Shown here piece by piece: positions 1 to 9,798 of a stretch of 64,000 nucleotides of DNA. A model generated the notes under the pieces. The model made no database searches and was not told where the DNA came from. It saw only the letters and a list, made by a program, of their open reading frames with translations. Source of the stretch: Cornus controversa (taxonomy: Eukaryota > Streptophyta > Magnoliopsida > Cornales > Cornaceae); assembly GCA_026545225.1 (NCBI GenBank), contig CM048853.1, positions 40,440,755 through 40,504,754 of the forward strand, written 5' to 3'. A program made the translations under genes and the position numbers. Each line of letters opens with the position of its first letter. Position 1 is the stretch's first letter.

Positions 1-838
1 CTCTAATAGACAAAACCAACTCGATGAGACACAATAAATAGCAGTAATGATTGGAGTTCTCTTAGTCATGACCATTTCTGGATCTCCTGCTGCTGTCTGA
101 AGGCCAGCCGGCTAGCGATACTCATCCAAATGGCTGCTACTTTCTTTTCATACCTACTTATTAGTGTAATGTTGTACCAGAATAAACTAATAAAGAAATA
201 TATTGCAGATTATAGACTTAAATATAGTAGAGTCACTGTCATCTGTAAGAACCAATCTATTTTTAATTGTCAAAAACAAAAAGGAAAGAACTGTAAGAAC
301 CCGTCTTATCATTCTTGACATTGAAGGGTTCAGTTCTTCTTCAGCAGCATTCTAATATAAGGTGTGATTTCTGCAAATTCATTAAGCTCAATTTGTATTT
401 TTAAGAGTTATGCTTGGAATAATCAGATTAAGAATGAACACACCAAGAAAATCACATAGATCAAGGAAGAATGCCTAAAACTAAATGGAATGATGATGAG
501 ATGATGAATTACAACAACCAAACAGCTCAGGCAAACCCAAACTAACCATGAGCAATCCTATGTCAGGTGTGGAGTACTGAAAAAAGTCGAGATCAATTCA
601 AAAATACCAGCCTAAAGTTCATGATCCGGAAGCTAATCGAGTTCTTCAGCTTTCATTCAAGTAGATGTAAAAGCAAAGTTATGCTACAATACAGACCAGT
701 CAGAAGGAGAATATTACAAGAAAAATGCCTGGTTTATATAATGAAATATAAAGTTGAAATGTATGTTAGTTTACAGATGGATCTTTTATTTGCAGATGAT
801 AAGCTGCAGTGACTCATGCATGAGTCTTATATGGAACT
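1..838 (-). repeat. Left copy of a segmental duplication (3' flank of the NYN gene)
   Basis: This stretch matches, with scattered substitutions and indels, the DNA at about 8822-9603 that lies downstream of the intact NYN gene. Shared landmarks are the motif ctggatctcctgctgctgtc near 80 and 8895, and the run catgagtcttatatgga near 820 and 9585. The match resumes at 1177 after a TRIM insertion and continues into the broken gene copy. The duplication runs off the left edge of the window, so its full length is unknown. The two copies lie in the same orientation about 8.8 kb apart with the subtilase gene between them. Directly seen; the order of events is inferred. Confidence 0.85.
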
Positions 839-1171
839 TGTACTAACTCTTGCGGACGGGTGTGAGTGGGCAGGTGCGAAGATAGACACTGGGCTAAGCT
901 ACCACACTTATGTTCTATTCAAATGGTATGAGGCCTTTTGGGGTAAAAACCTAAGAGCAAAACCGTGCGGGTTCAGGCCCAAAACGGACAATATCATACC
1001 ATGTGTTAGAGCGGGGTATTACAATTGGTATTAGAACCTGAACCCAGTTGGAACTCTTGTGGACGGATGTGAGTGGACGGGACAGGGTACAAGGTACTCA
1101 ATCCTACATCGCTTGGGTGTTCAAGCGCAAAGCAGACAATATCATACCATGTGTTGGAGCGAGGTATTACA
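839..1171 (+). mobile_element. TRIM (miniature LTR retrotransposon), fossil, with target-site duplication
   Basis: A 333-bp non-coding element starts TGTACTAACT and ends GTATTACA. It is flanked by the 5-bp direct repeat GAACT at 834-838 and 1172-1176. The paralogous site near 9599-9603 carries a single GAACT and no insert, so the insertion followed the segmental duplication. Parts: a left terminal repeat (839-1023), a short interior with a primer-binding-like site (about 1025, ttggtattagaacc, resembling the initiator tRNA-Met type), and a right terminal repeat (about 1048-1171). Both terminal repeats are shorter than the solo LTR of the same family at 63453-63701. It has no coding capacity and is treated as a fossil. 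Confidence 0.85.
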
Positions 1172-1369
1172 GAACTTTTGAGATTAGCCTTCAAACTCAT
1201 GTCAGACACATAAGAACATACATGTTACTACATTTTCCAATTATCTTTATAAAACTTGGGAAAAATGGAAAAAGGGACACGTCAGTGACAAGCATACCTC
1301 AGCTATAAGGTCCTAATTAAGTTAAAGATGCTAAAAAATCTCAAAAGATGGCAGCCGGACGGCCCGGAC

Positions 1370-2480
1370 AATTCTCCTAGCCACCAACAGCAGCCACAAC
1401 ATCTCTCACCTTGTCCAACAACTCTCCAGTTCATTCACACCAAAACTCTGATAATCAAGTGCCTTCTTGTACCGTTGCAAATATATTGCTTCAAAACAAC
1501 CCAAGAAAATTTGACCAGATAGCTCACAAGTATCTCTTGAAGCTTGTACCTGAACTGTTGGAGACTTTGGTCATAGAATTCACAACTACCCTTTCATCAT
1601 GTTCTTCTACAACTACCCTTTCATCATCTGAGAACTCATCTGAAGATCCACAGCCTGTGGTAATATCAATATTCTCTTCCTGAGTGCCCTTCTGTTTCTT
1701 GTCCTTTTTTGCAAGAACTAATGGAGGAGCACTTGGGCTGGCCTGCGAGTTCTGCAGGTAGACAAACTTTCTATGGCCTTTCCCCTTCACAGTCATTGTG
1801 CCTGCCATGTTCTTGAGAAGATTCACAAGTTTGAATGCCCCGTATTCTGAAACATAAAGAGACCTCCCAAAAAATTTCTGGTAGTCGGCAGTAACACAAT
1901 TAAGAGGCAGACATCCTCCAAACAGCTCAAGCAGCTTTACCAGCTGCCCCTTCAAACCATTTAGGTCCCCGGGCTGTACCCACATCAAATCATTCTGCTC
2001 AAGAAGCAACAGGTCCAGCCAGAACTTCATCCAAACCAGATGGAAGACTGTGTGATCTCATGGCCGTAGGAAAACAAAGCATGGAGATTGAAGTACTACT
2101 GTGTCCAGATAAAGATACTGATATCAGTGAGAAATCCCTCGGGTCGTAATAGCTTTGTGAGATCCCCCTATATACTATGGCTTCTTCTTCGTTCTGACCA
2201 TCTAGGTTGTCACCTATGTGGCACCACATAAAATACCCAGCAATGTCAGCTGGGGACGAGGGGGAATTAAAGCCTTGGTGACAGGCACAAGGCCTTCCCC
2301 ATGAGCCACACTAGGCCAGTCCCAAAAGAAACTACCTGCATTACAAAGGGCAGATGAAGCACCCACCCCAGAAGGAATAATGAGAATCGCGGTATAATGC
2401 TGACCGAGTATGTGAAGTGCTGGAGCAAAATCAACATCCCCAGAGATCAGCATCATGGAAGATTGCCTTGTCACCACCAT
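1370..2480 (-). pseudogene. Broken partial copy of the NYN/LOTUS gene
   Basis: Two open stretches, 1524-2030 and 2214-2576, match different parts of the intact protein encoded at 9799-11382. The first carries the LOTUS/OST-HTH region (GQLVKLLELFGGCLPLN, FKLVNLLKNM) and the acidic serine-rich linker. The second carries the end of the NYN nuclease core (MMLISGDVDFAPALHILGQ, LIIPSGVGASSALCNAGSF). The reading frame shifts between them. The N-terminal third, including the first catalytic Asp of the NYN fold, is absent, and homology stops near 2480. The C-terminal LOTUS-like region is shortened. With frame breaks, lost ends and no start context it is a pseudogene; a short transcribed remnant cannot be excluded. 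Confidence 0.88.
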
Positions 2481-4900
2481 AATCATCAACTCCAAACTGA
2501 AATAACTCCAGTCAGCACCACCACTGACCTTATCAGCTCCACAGACACGGTCTTTCCCCAGCCCTACCTTTACCAACTAATATAGGAAAACTCCATCTGC
2601 ATGGTCTCTAAAGCATTGACCATGATCACAGTGAAACAAGTCCCGCATCTATCTCCAACAACTTCAATCAGTCATCACTCCCTCTAAAAAGCTCAGACAT
2701 CCACGACATAAAAATCATCACAACCAATCCAACACCAAAACTGTTTCCCACTCACCTCAGTAAATTGCAGGGCTAGTTAAAGAAGAAATTTTAGAAAATC
2801 AAAATCCACATCAGATTAAGGAATCCATGAGAAAAAGAACAAACTTGTTAAAAGACATCTTAAAAAAATTAAAATGCTTTAGCCAATGATCCACATCCAC
2901 TCACTATTGTTCAGCTCAAGAATGAAAGAAGGGAAAAACAAATTCACATGAGAGATAAGAGATTAGATAGATGAGAGATTGTAAGATGGAAAAGAAAGAA
3001 AGAAAAAGGAAAAACAAAGTGTGACAGTAGCAGCATGTGCAGCAAATGAAAAAGTATCAGGTTGAAAATTAATTTTGGTAGGTGCTAAATGGAGGGTTTT
3101 TTTCTTTAAAAAAAGAAAAGAAGAAGCTAAAAAGGGTATATAAACAAACTTAAGCTGCTGAGAGGAAATCATCAAATCAGAGCCTCCAGGTACAGGGTTT
3201 AGAAAGAGAATTTTCCAGGGATTTAAATTGTCAAAACAACAAGTAAATTCCAGGAGTAATTAGATTTCTGTTCCGAAAGTTAATAGAAGACACATGATAA
3301 ATTTCCTTAACCTTCACGATAAAATATCAGTCTCAGCCATATAAATGCATAGTCTATTTTCTATTTTCCCCCAAAACAAACAGCTCCAAGGTAAAAATAA
3401 ACAATGAGCATAGATATTCAAATTCAAATCTCGATTTAACAAAAAAAAACAGAACATCTAACCAGAAAAAGCATATAAATCAATCATAATTTTGTTTATC
3501 TTTCGCCACGAAAAATGATAGATGAGTAAATACTATCAATCACAAAGCCACTAGAACAGTTTTGGTATATTTTATCTATACACAAAGACGATGAAGGAAG
3601 ACCTTGACAGCTGAAGTGTAGCGGAAGAGAAAAGTTGCGATACAGAGATTGACCGTGAATTTGATTCTCTGCAAAGCAGTAAATGCATAGTTAGGGTTTA
3701 AAGCGTAAGAAGACGAAGGGACAGAATATACTCAGTAGAGAGAGAAATCGCATGCCCGTCTACATTACTTTCTATCCGTTTGTTCATATAGAGAGAAAGA
3801 GAGACTCTCTAAAATTTTGCTGGATCTCTGCGTTGGATTTGCTCTGAGGCCATTGGAGGGAATGAACTTCTATGGTTACACACTTGTTTTATCGCGCGCT
3901 TTGGCACTCTTTTTAGTGATAGTTTTTTTTTTTTTTTTAAAAAATAGTAGCGTTGCGGTCCACAAAGTAATATGTGTTACATTATCAAAGAAAAAATTGT
4001 TATATTATTGAAACAATAATGTTGAATTATCAAATAAAACTAATGTATAATCCTGATCAAGTCTTGAGTTTGCTATTAATGATCACCAGTTCGAATCTCC
4101 GCAACACAAAAATTTGTGCTGGAAGAGATCCGAATCCTTCATTTATTTTCTTTCACTTAAGGAGTGTATGAATAAGATAGAGCATTTCATTTCCTGAGAA
4201 GAATCTTTTATCTCACCTATATTTTTCATCCATTTTTTTCCTCTCTTAGGCATATAAAATAATAAATTAATCATCATTCTTCCAATTTCTCATTAGTAAA
4301 GAAATTGAAGTGATACCCATCAATAACCTTGACAATGCCTAGTGCAGCTGATAAAAAAACTATTACATAAAAAAAATATATTACCCAGTTACATAGATAA
4401 TTAATTAGCAAAGGGGTTGTTTGGATATTTATGATTAAATTTAATGGCCTATTGAGAATTGATGATTGATCACTATTTACGTGTGATTAAATGCTAATCA
4501 TTTTTTTTTAGATGATATGGTGGTTTCGGACCTCTTAGAGCAACTTATAATTCACTATCGAGCACATGCAATTTTTCATACACATGCATTGAACAATTAC
4601 CGAAAAATACAAAGGAAAAAAATTCTAATTGGTTTACCAACAAGCTGACAACAAAAGGACTTTTATGATTAGGAAGGAACATGCTTCAACCAGGATTTTG
4701 TTATTTTTTGTCCCATATCAGGATATATATATTTAAAATTCATTGTACTCCTCTCTACAATGGTTATCTATATTTAAAATGGAGAGAGTCACGTCAACTT
4801 TTTTTGCTGGCGTGGTTCTCTGCAATTGTGGAGATTCAAGCCTACCGGTATGAGAGCCCCCTACATTATTATTTTAATATTTTTTATATTAAAAATCATT
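2481..4900. other. Intergenic, no gene recognised
   Basis: No convincing coding exon on either strand. Homology to the intact NYN locus ends near 2480 and what follows is unrelated to the 5' part of that gene, so the broken copy is joined to foreign sequence here. 3590-3790 has a purine-rich, gagagagaa-bearing look common in plant 5'-UTRs, but no reading frame follows it. Around 4080-4130 a B-box-like motif (GTTCGAATCTC) hints at a decayed tRNA-derived SINE; no A box or poly-A tail was found to confirm it. Confidence 0.5.
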
Positions 4901-4953
4901 CATAAAAAATTTTAAAACTTATTTATTTCAATTGTTTGTTATGAATAAAATAT

Positions 4954-5109
4954 GCGAAAAATATGTAATGTCTTTTTATTTGTCAATAAAAAGACATTAC
5001 ATATTTTTCGCACAAATAAATTCATAAATTAAAAAGACATTACATATTTTTTGCACAAATAAATAAATAAATTAAAAAGACATTACATATTTTTAACACA
5101 AATAAAGAA
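4954..5109. repeat. Perfect 27-bp hairpin followed by repeated arms
   Basis: 4954-4980 and 4985-5011 are exact reverse complements of each other (27 bp each) around a 4-base loop, tgtc. The right arm core, aaaaagacattacatatttt, then recurs twice more as direct copies near 5030 and 5075, each trailed by an aataaataaa-type spacer. RNA from either strand would fold into a strong hairpin. It is probably part of the decayed DNA transposon that follows; nothing marks it as a microRNA gene. Confidence 0.85.
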
Positions 5110-5830
5110 GTAACATTACATATCACCATCCTCTAGATCTAATTTTCGTAAGATTTTCTTTTGTTGTTTAATGATCCATGTTTTTACTTCTCGCGTTACA
5201 ACTTTATTTGGATCTTGACGCATTATATCTCTTTCAAATTTATATTGAGCCATCATTTCCCTTGATTGAGGTTGAGATGGGTATTGGGGTTGATATGAGT
5301 ATTGGAGTTGAGATTGGTTATTAGATTAGGGTTAAGATAGATATTAAGGTTGATATGGGTATTCGGTGGGTATTGGTGTTGAGATGGGAATTGGGGTTGA
5401 TATGAGTTATCAGATTATGGTTGAGATAGAAATTGAGGTTGATATGAGTATTCGGGCTGGGGTTGAGATGGGTATTGGGGTTGATATGGGCTATTAGATT
5501 CGGGTTGAGATAGATATTGAGGTTGATATTGGTATTTAGACTGAAGTTGAGATGGGTTGCTAGATTGTGAAAAATATTGAGAGTTAATCTCATTATTGAA
5601 TTGCGGTGGTATTTCGGAGTTTTGATATTAGTTAAAGGAAAACTTGTAAAATGGAGGTCGAGAATCCATGAAGTGAATTGAAGGATAAGAATTGAGTGAA
5701 ATGAATATTGAAGGACGAGAAATGAGAGAATTGAGTGTGGTATTTATAGAATAATTCCTAACGGCTATATTTTAACGTCTATATTTCCAACGACTATATT
5801 CCAATTGTTTGTTATGAATAAAATATTATT
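5100..5830 (-). mobile_element. PIF/Harbinger-like DNA transposon remnant (ORF1 fragment)
   Basis: Read on the minus strand, from about 5670, there is an ATG with the start MDSRPPFYKF, then a Gln/Pro/Ser/Tyr-rich repeat (units such as YQPQYPSQPQ), then a short basic C-terminal stretch near 5230-5120 (KTWIIKQQKKILRK). This resembles the N- and C-terminal ends of the Myb/GST-T3-like ORF1 protein of plant PIF/Harbinger transposons. The upstream motif CAACGGCTATA-type repeats at about 5760-5800 also recall the 5' region of those elements. The frame is interrupted by several stops and the central DNA-binding part is missing. The low-complexity repeat explains the odd Asn/Leu/Ile-rich frame-shifted reading frame at 5321-5593. 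No terminal inverted repeats were identified, so the family call is tentative. Confidence 0.42.
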
Positions 5831-6194
5831 TTTTAATTGTTTACTTCTCACATATTTATTGACAAATAAAACAATATTACATATTTTTTTATTTTTTCAT
5901 CTATTTTGAAAATTAATTTATTTTAATTGTTTGTAATAAATAAAATAATTATTTGCAACATTATTGATGCAAATAAAATTTATTATTTTAACAAGAAGGT
6001 AGATAGGAAAAGAGAGTATAGAGACAAAAGAATTGAAAGAAAGATTAAACAAATGTTTCTCTCACTTGCTACCAAGCTCCTAATTGTGGAGAGCCTGCAA
6101 ATGAAAATAATGTGGGGCTCGCATTTGAGCGAGCCCCACACGGAACCTTCACTCTTTATATCTAATTTAAAAAGGTGCATGACCGATGCCCTAA

Positions 6195-6351
6195 AAAGCA
6201 ACAATAAGACTCCTCACCACGAGTGCCCTTAACATCGAATAAACACTCACAAATAATCAGTCTAACATATGGCTAATAGGACTCCTCACCACGAGTGCCC
6301 TTGACATCGAATAAATACCCACAAATAATCAGTCTAACATACGGCTAATAG
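6195..6351 (-). pseudogene. Duplicated relic of a subtilase 3' end
   Basis: Two tandem 72-bp units (6208-6279 and 6280-6351) resemble the last coding segment of the neighbouring subtilase gene. The plus-strand motif gcaacaataagactcctcac here corresponds to gcaacaataggacttctcac at the gene's own end (about 6401). In the minus sense the unit would specify something like the family's closing GTH-VVRSPIVA block, but it is out of frame and lacks the rest of the gene. It is best read as the leftover of another subtilase copy, later doubled. Similarity was judged by eye. Confidence 0.6.
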
Positions 6352-6384
6352 GTCTTGAAGGATAAATAGTTATGTACCTCTTAC

Positions 6385-8703
6385 CTAAGGTGCATAGGCA
6401 GCAACAATAGGACTTCTCACCATATGAGTCCCATTCACATCATTCCAGCTTAAATACCCATAATTTACTATGGAATCACTCTGTGGACTAGCATCTCCAA
6501 CATTGATCTCAACCGTTATTTTGAACTCAGCTTGGCTATACTTTTCGGCGAATGACACCACCGGGGGCTGCACAACAACTTTCATTCCTGATGGAGCCTT
6601 CACCACGGCACGATAAACAGAGGGACTATCCACTACATTTGTTAACACCCTGTTAAAGGTGTAACTAGTAGTGTTAGTGTTGTTGAGTACAACAATAAAA
6701 GATGGGTAATTAAGGTCAAGACTGGCTTGATCACAGCTGAAATTCGACCTTCTGGTGATGATCTTAATCTGTTTGTTTGTGTAGTTCATTCCACACAAGT
6801 AATTGATATAGTCCTGCACCTCTATATCATAAACAAGACCAGGATCCATGGCCTTTTCAGGGCTTATATGTCCTGCCCCAAAATCAAGAGGAGTCCCAGC
6901 AACTTTAGTGGTCATGTCAATTATTGGACCATTGGCATTATCAATCACATAAGCGGTGGTCATCATGGCTGATCGAATGGCAGCTGGGCTCCAATCCTTG
7001 TGAACCGCTTTTAGAAGCGCTGCTACTCCAACCGCGTGGGGAGATGACATGGAAGTGCCAGAGATAATTGCAAAATCGCTAAGCAAATAGTCGTCTCCTA
7101 TAGGTGCAATTCCTCTATTGGGTGCCCATGCAGCTAAAATATCAACCCCTGGAGCCAAAATATCAGGCTTTAGTATCCATGGAGACTTAAGGTCTGGCCC
7201 TCGTGATGAGAACCATGCTACAAGAGGGGCAGGCTTAGTACCCAACACCGTTATCCGGAACTTGATGCTAACAGTTGCATTCTCTGTTTTGATTAGATAG
7301 TCTTTGATCAAATCTCCATCTTTTGGGGTTACTGCCACATATGGAAAATTGAAATCCTCTGGCCGAAGAAAATTTTGGAAGTCTGTACTAAAGATGGCTC
7401 CAGCAGCTCCTGTTCTTTCTATTTCAAACGTATTGACTCCTCTATCTTCCCCGATGAAGTCACAGAAAACAAACTTCCCTGCAACATCTTTTGGGTCAAG
7501 GGAATAGGTGTCACAGATTTCTTTGCTTCTATTCCCTTGGCCGAAGTATACTGCAACACTAGACACTAACAAGTCTAATGGGTAGATAGATTTTCCACTA
7601 ACAGTGAGGACCTCATCACCAAGCGTCACATTAGCTGCATAATCGCGATCAATTGTCCCCGCACCAACAGTTGTGATCCAAGGAGCTCCATTTTGTATAG
7701 TAAAACCATGAGGACCACGGTTGCCAGCTGAACAAGCCACAAATACCCCTTTCTCCATGGCTGCAAAAGCTCCCACTGCAATAGGATTTCCATCAAAAGG
7801 CGTCTCGAAGAATGCCAATGACAATGACATGAGATCTACTCCGTCAGCTATGGCTTGGTCCATGCCGGCTAACGTGTCTGTAGCAGCAGACTCGTAGGAG
7901 TCGTTGAGGAAAAGCACCTTGTACATGGCAAGCCTGGCTTTTGGTGCAACCCCAATTGCCGTTCCTTTTGCATAACCAAAGTAATTGGCACCTTGTACTG
8001 GGCTCCCAGCAGCAGTGGACGATGTGTGTGTCCCGTGTCCAAAGAAGTCCCTCGGAGAGTCGTAGTCATCAGTTCTTGATATGTTCAAGCCTCGTTGCTT
8101 CATCCCTTTACTAAAAGAACGAGCTCCGATGAGTTTTCTGTTACAATAAGAAGAGTTGAATTCTACCCCCGACTCACATGCCCCACGCCATCTCTCAGGC
8201 ACTGGGGGCATGCCATCATCTCTAAAACTCTCACTTTCTGGCCAAATGCCAGTGTCAATTATACCGATAATCATGTCATCACCAAAACGGGCTCGAGGCC
8301 ACAAGCCAACACTCTGTTTCAAGCCAAGAAACTCTGGAGTGTGCGTGGTGTGAAGCTTTCCAAAGGTTTCAGGGTATGTGGCAATATGGCCAGGCATCTT
8401 CTCAAGCTGATCCAGATGAGACCGAGATAGCACTACACTGAAGCCATCCAACACATGGTTGTAGGTGTAAAGATGGGTTGGGAAAACTTCATCAGATGAT
8501 GAAAGGGATGAAAGCATGGACATGTACCAATTATCATGATTTGAGAAGGGAGTGGGAATAGCTGATTTGTCCATATGGATGATGTAGGTCCCACGATCAT
8601 CCACCATGGAAGCTGACAAAGCAGTTGAAAGGAGAAGGAAGAGAGAGAGGAGCTTGAAAGGAAGGTAGCATTCCATCGTTGTAGTGCAGCGGTTGCAGAT
8701 CAC
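6385..8703 (-). CDS. Subtilisin-like serine protease (plant SBT family), secreted
   Basis: A single uninterrupted frame of 772 codons, a usual length for plant SBT proteases, many of which are intronless. Order of parts: hydrophobic signal peptide (about residues 11-32), I9 inhibitor propeptide (about 38-120), and peptidase S8 domain with the catalytic set Asp150 (GIIDTGIWPES), His223 (GHGTHTSSTAAG), Asn328 (SAGNRGP) and Ser551 (GTSMSSPHAVG). A protease-associated insert lies at about 370-480 and a fibronectin-III-like tail at 660-770. N-glycosylation sequons are frequent, in keeping with secretion to the cell wall. A TATA box (CTATATAAG, 8728-8736) sits only about 30 bases before the first ATG, so the second Met (MECYLPFK, codon 10, position 8676) is the likelier start, giving 763 residues and a clean signal peptide. 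It resembles the SBT1/SBT3 groups; substrate unknown. Confidence 0.95.
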   Translation of the reverse strand: MICNRCTTTMECYLPFKLLSLFLLLSTALSASMVDDRGTYIIHMDKSAIPTPFSNHDNWYMSMLSSLSSSDEVFPTHLYTYNHVLDGFSVVLSRSHLDQLEKMPGHIATYPETFGKLHTTHTPEFLGLKQSVGLWPRARFGDDMIIGIIDTGIWPESESFRDDGMPPVPERWRGACESGVEFNSSYCNRKLIGARSFSKGMKQRGLNISRTDDYDSPRDFFGHGTHTSSTAAGSPVQGANYFGYAKGTAIGVAPKARLAMYKVLFLNDSYESAATDTLAGMDQAIADGVDLMSLSLAFFETPFDGNPIAVGAFAAMEKGVFVACSAGNRGPHGFTIQNGAPWITTVGAGTIDRDYAANVTLGDEVLTVSGKSIYPLDLLVSSVAVYFGQGNRSKEICDTYSLDPKDVAGKFVFCDFIGEDRGVNTFEIERTGAAGAIFSTDFQNFLRPEDFNFPYVAVTPKDGDLIKDYLIKTENATVSIKFRITVLGTKPAPLVAWFSSRGPDLKSPWILKPDILAPGVDILAAWAPNRGIAPIGDDYLLSDFAIISGTSMSSPHAVGVAALLKAVHKDWSPAAIRSAMMTTAYVIDNANGPIIDMTTKVAGTPLDFGAGHISPEKAMDPGLVYDIEVQDYINYLCGMNYTNKQIKIITRRSNFSCDQASLDLNYPSFIVVLNNTNTTSYTFNRVLTNVVDSPSVYRAVVKAPSGMKVVVQPPVVSFAEKYSQAEFKITVEINVGDASPQSDSIVNYGYLSWNDVNGTHMVRSPIVAAYAP

Positions 8704-8727
8704 AAGAAATCAGAGCAATGACGAGTG

Positions 8728-8736
8728 CTTATATAG
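8728..8736 (-). promoter_or_regulatory. TATA box of the subtilase gene
   Basis: CTATATAAG on the minus strand, at the expected distance for a transcription start near 8700. That places the first in-frame ATG (8703) at or before the cap site and favours the ATG at 8676. Confidence 0.6.
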
Positions 8737-8821
8737 GTCAGTTTGTTTAAATGTTAATAGGACACTTACCAAGAAAAATATTGTTATGGGGACATTTTCA
8801 AAGTTATATAAACTAAACTGT

Positions 8822-9798
8822 AATCGATAAAACCAAGTCGATGAGACAATGAGAAGCAGTAGTGATTGGAGTTCTCTAAGTCATGACCATTCTGGATCTC
8901 CTGCTGCTGTCTGAAGGCCGGCCAGCGATACACAGTTACGCCCGCCTAGTTTCTTTTCTTGTAACACCTCCACGGTTTAAGTTTGTACCAGAATAGCGAC
9001 ACACAGTTGTAATACCTACTAAAATAAACACAGAAATATATTACAGATTATAGAGTTAAATATTATAGTCACTGTCAACTGTAAGAACTAATCCATTTTT
9101 ATCATTCAAGGATTCAGTTCTCCCAACGGCGAACACCCTCAAGTATTGAATTTCATCTGAAAAATAATACAAGGTGTGATTTCTGCAAATTCATCAATCT
9201 CTGTATGTATTTTTAAGAGTGATGCTTAGAAACATACAGATCAAGAAAATCATATAGATCAAGGAAGAATGCCTTTACCACCAAATTAAGTGGAAGAGGA
9301 TGTGATGATGAATTACAATAACCAAACAGCTCAAGATCAATTCAAAAATTACCAGCCTTTAGTTCATGATCTTGAAGCTAATTGAGTTCTTCAGCTTCCA
9401 TTCAAGTAGATGTAAAAGCAAATTTATCACTGTTTCATTGAACATGCTGCAATACAGACCAGTCCAAGGGAAAATATTACAAGAAAAAATGCCTGGTTTA
9501 TGTAATGAAATATAATAGTTGAAAGGTAAGTTAATTTACAGATGGATCTTTTATTTGCAGATGATTAGTTACAGTGACTCGTACATGAGTCTTATATGGA
9601 ACTATTGAGATTAGCCTTCAAACCTATGTCAGACACAAAAGAACATACATGTTGCTACATTTTCCCATTATCTCTTTCTAAAACTTGGGGGGAAATGGAA
9701 AAAGGGAGAGATCAGTGACAAGCATACCTCAGCTATAAGATCCTAATTATGTTAAAAGACATTAAAAAATCTCAAAAGATGGCAGCAGGACAATTCTT
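8822..9798 (-). repeat. Right copy of the segmental duplication; 3' flank of the NYN gene
   Basis: Matches 1-838 and 1177-1370. It has no TRIM insert: the site equivalent to the insertion carries a single GAACT near 9599-9603. The part nearest 9798 is probably the 3'-UTR of the NYN gene. Confidence 0.8.

Noticed and set aside
4040-4160. tRNA gene or SINE around the motif gttcgaatctcc
   Set aside because: Only a B-box-like motif is visible; no cloverleaf, A box or poly-A tail could be supported.
5321-5593. Asn/Leu/Ile-rich reading frame on the minus strand
   Set aside because: Frame-shifted reading of the Gln/Pro repeat in a transposon ORF1 remnant, not a real protein.
7118-8430. Several plus-strand frames across the subtilase gene
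   Set aside because: Shadows of the minus-strand coding region, with no family features.
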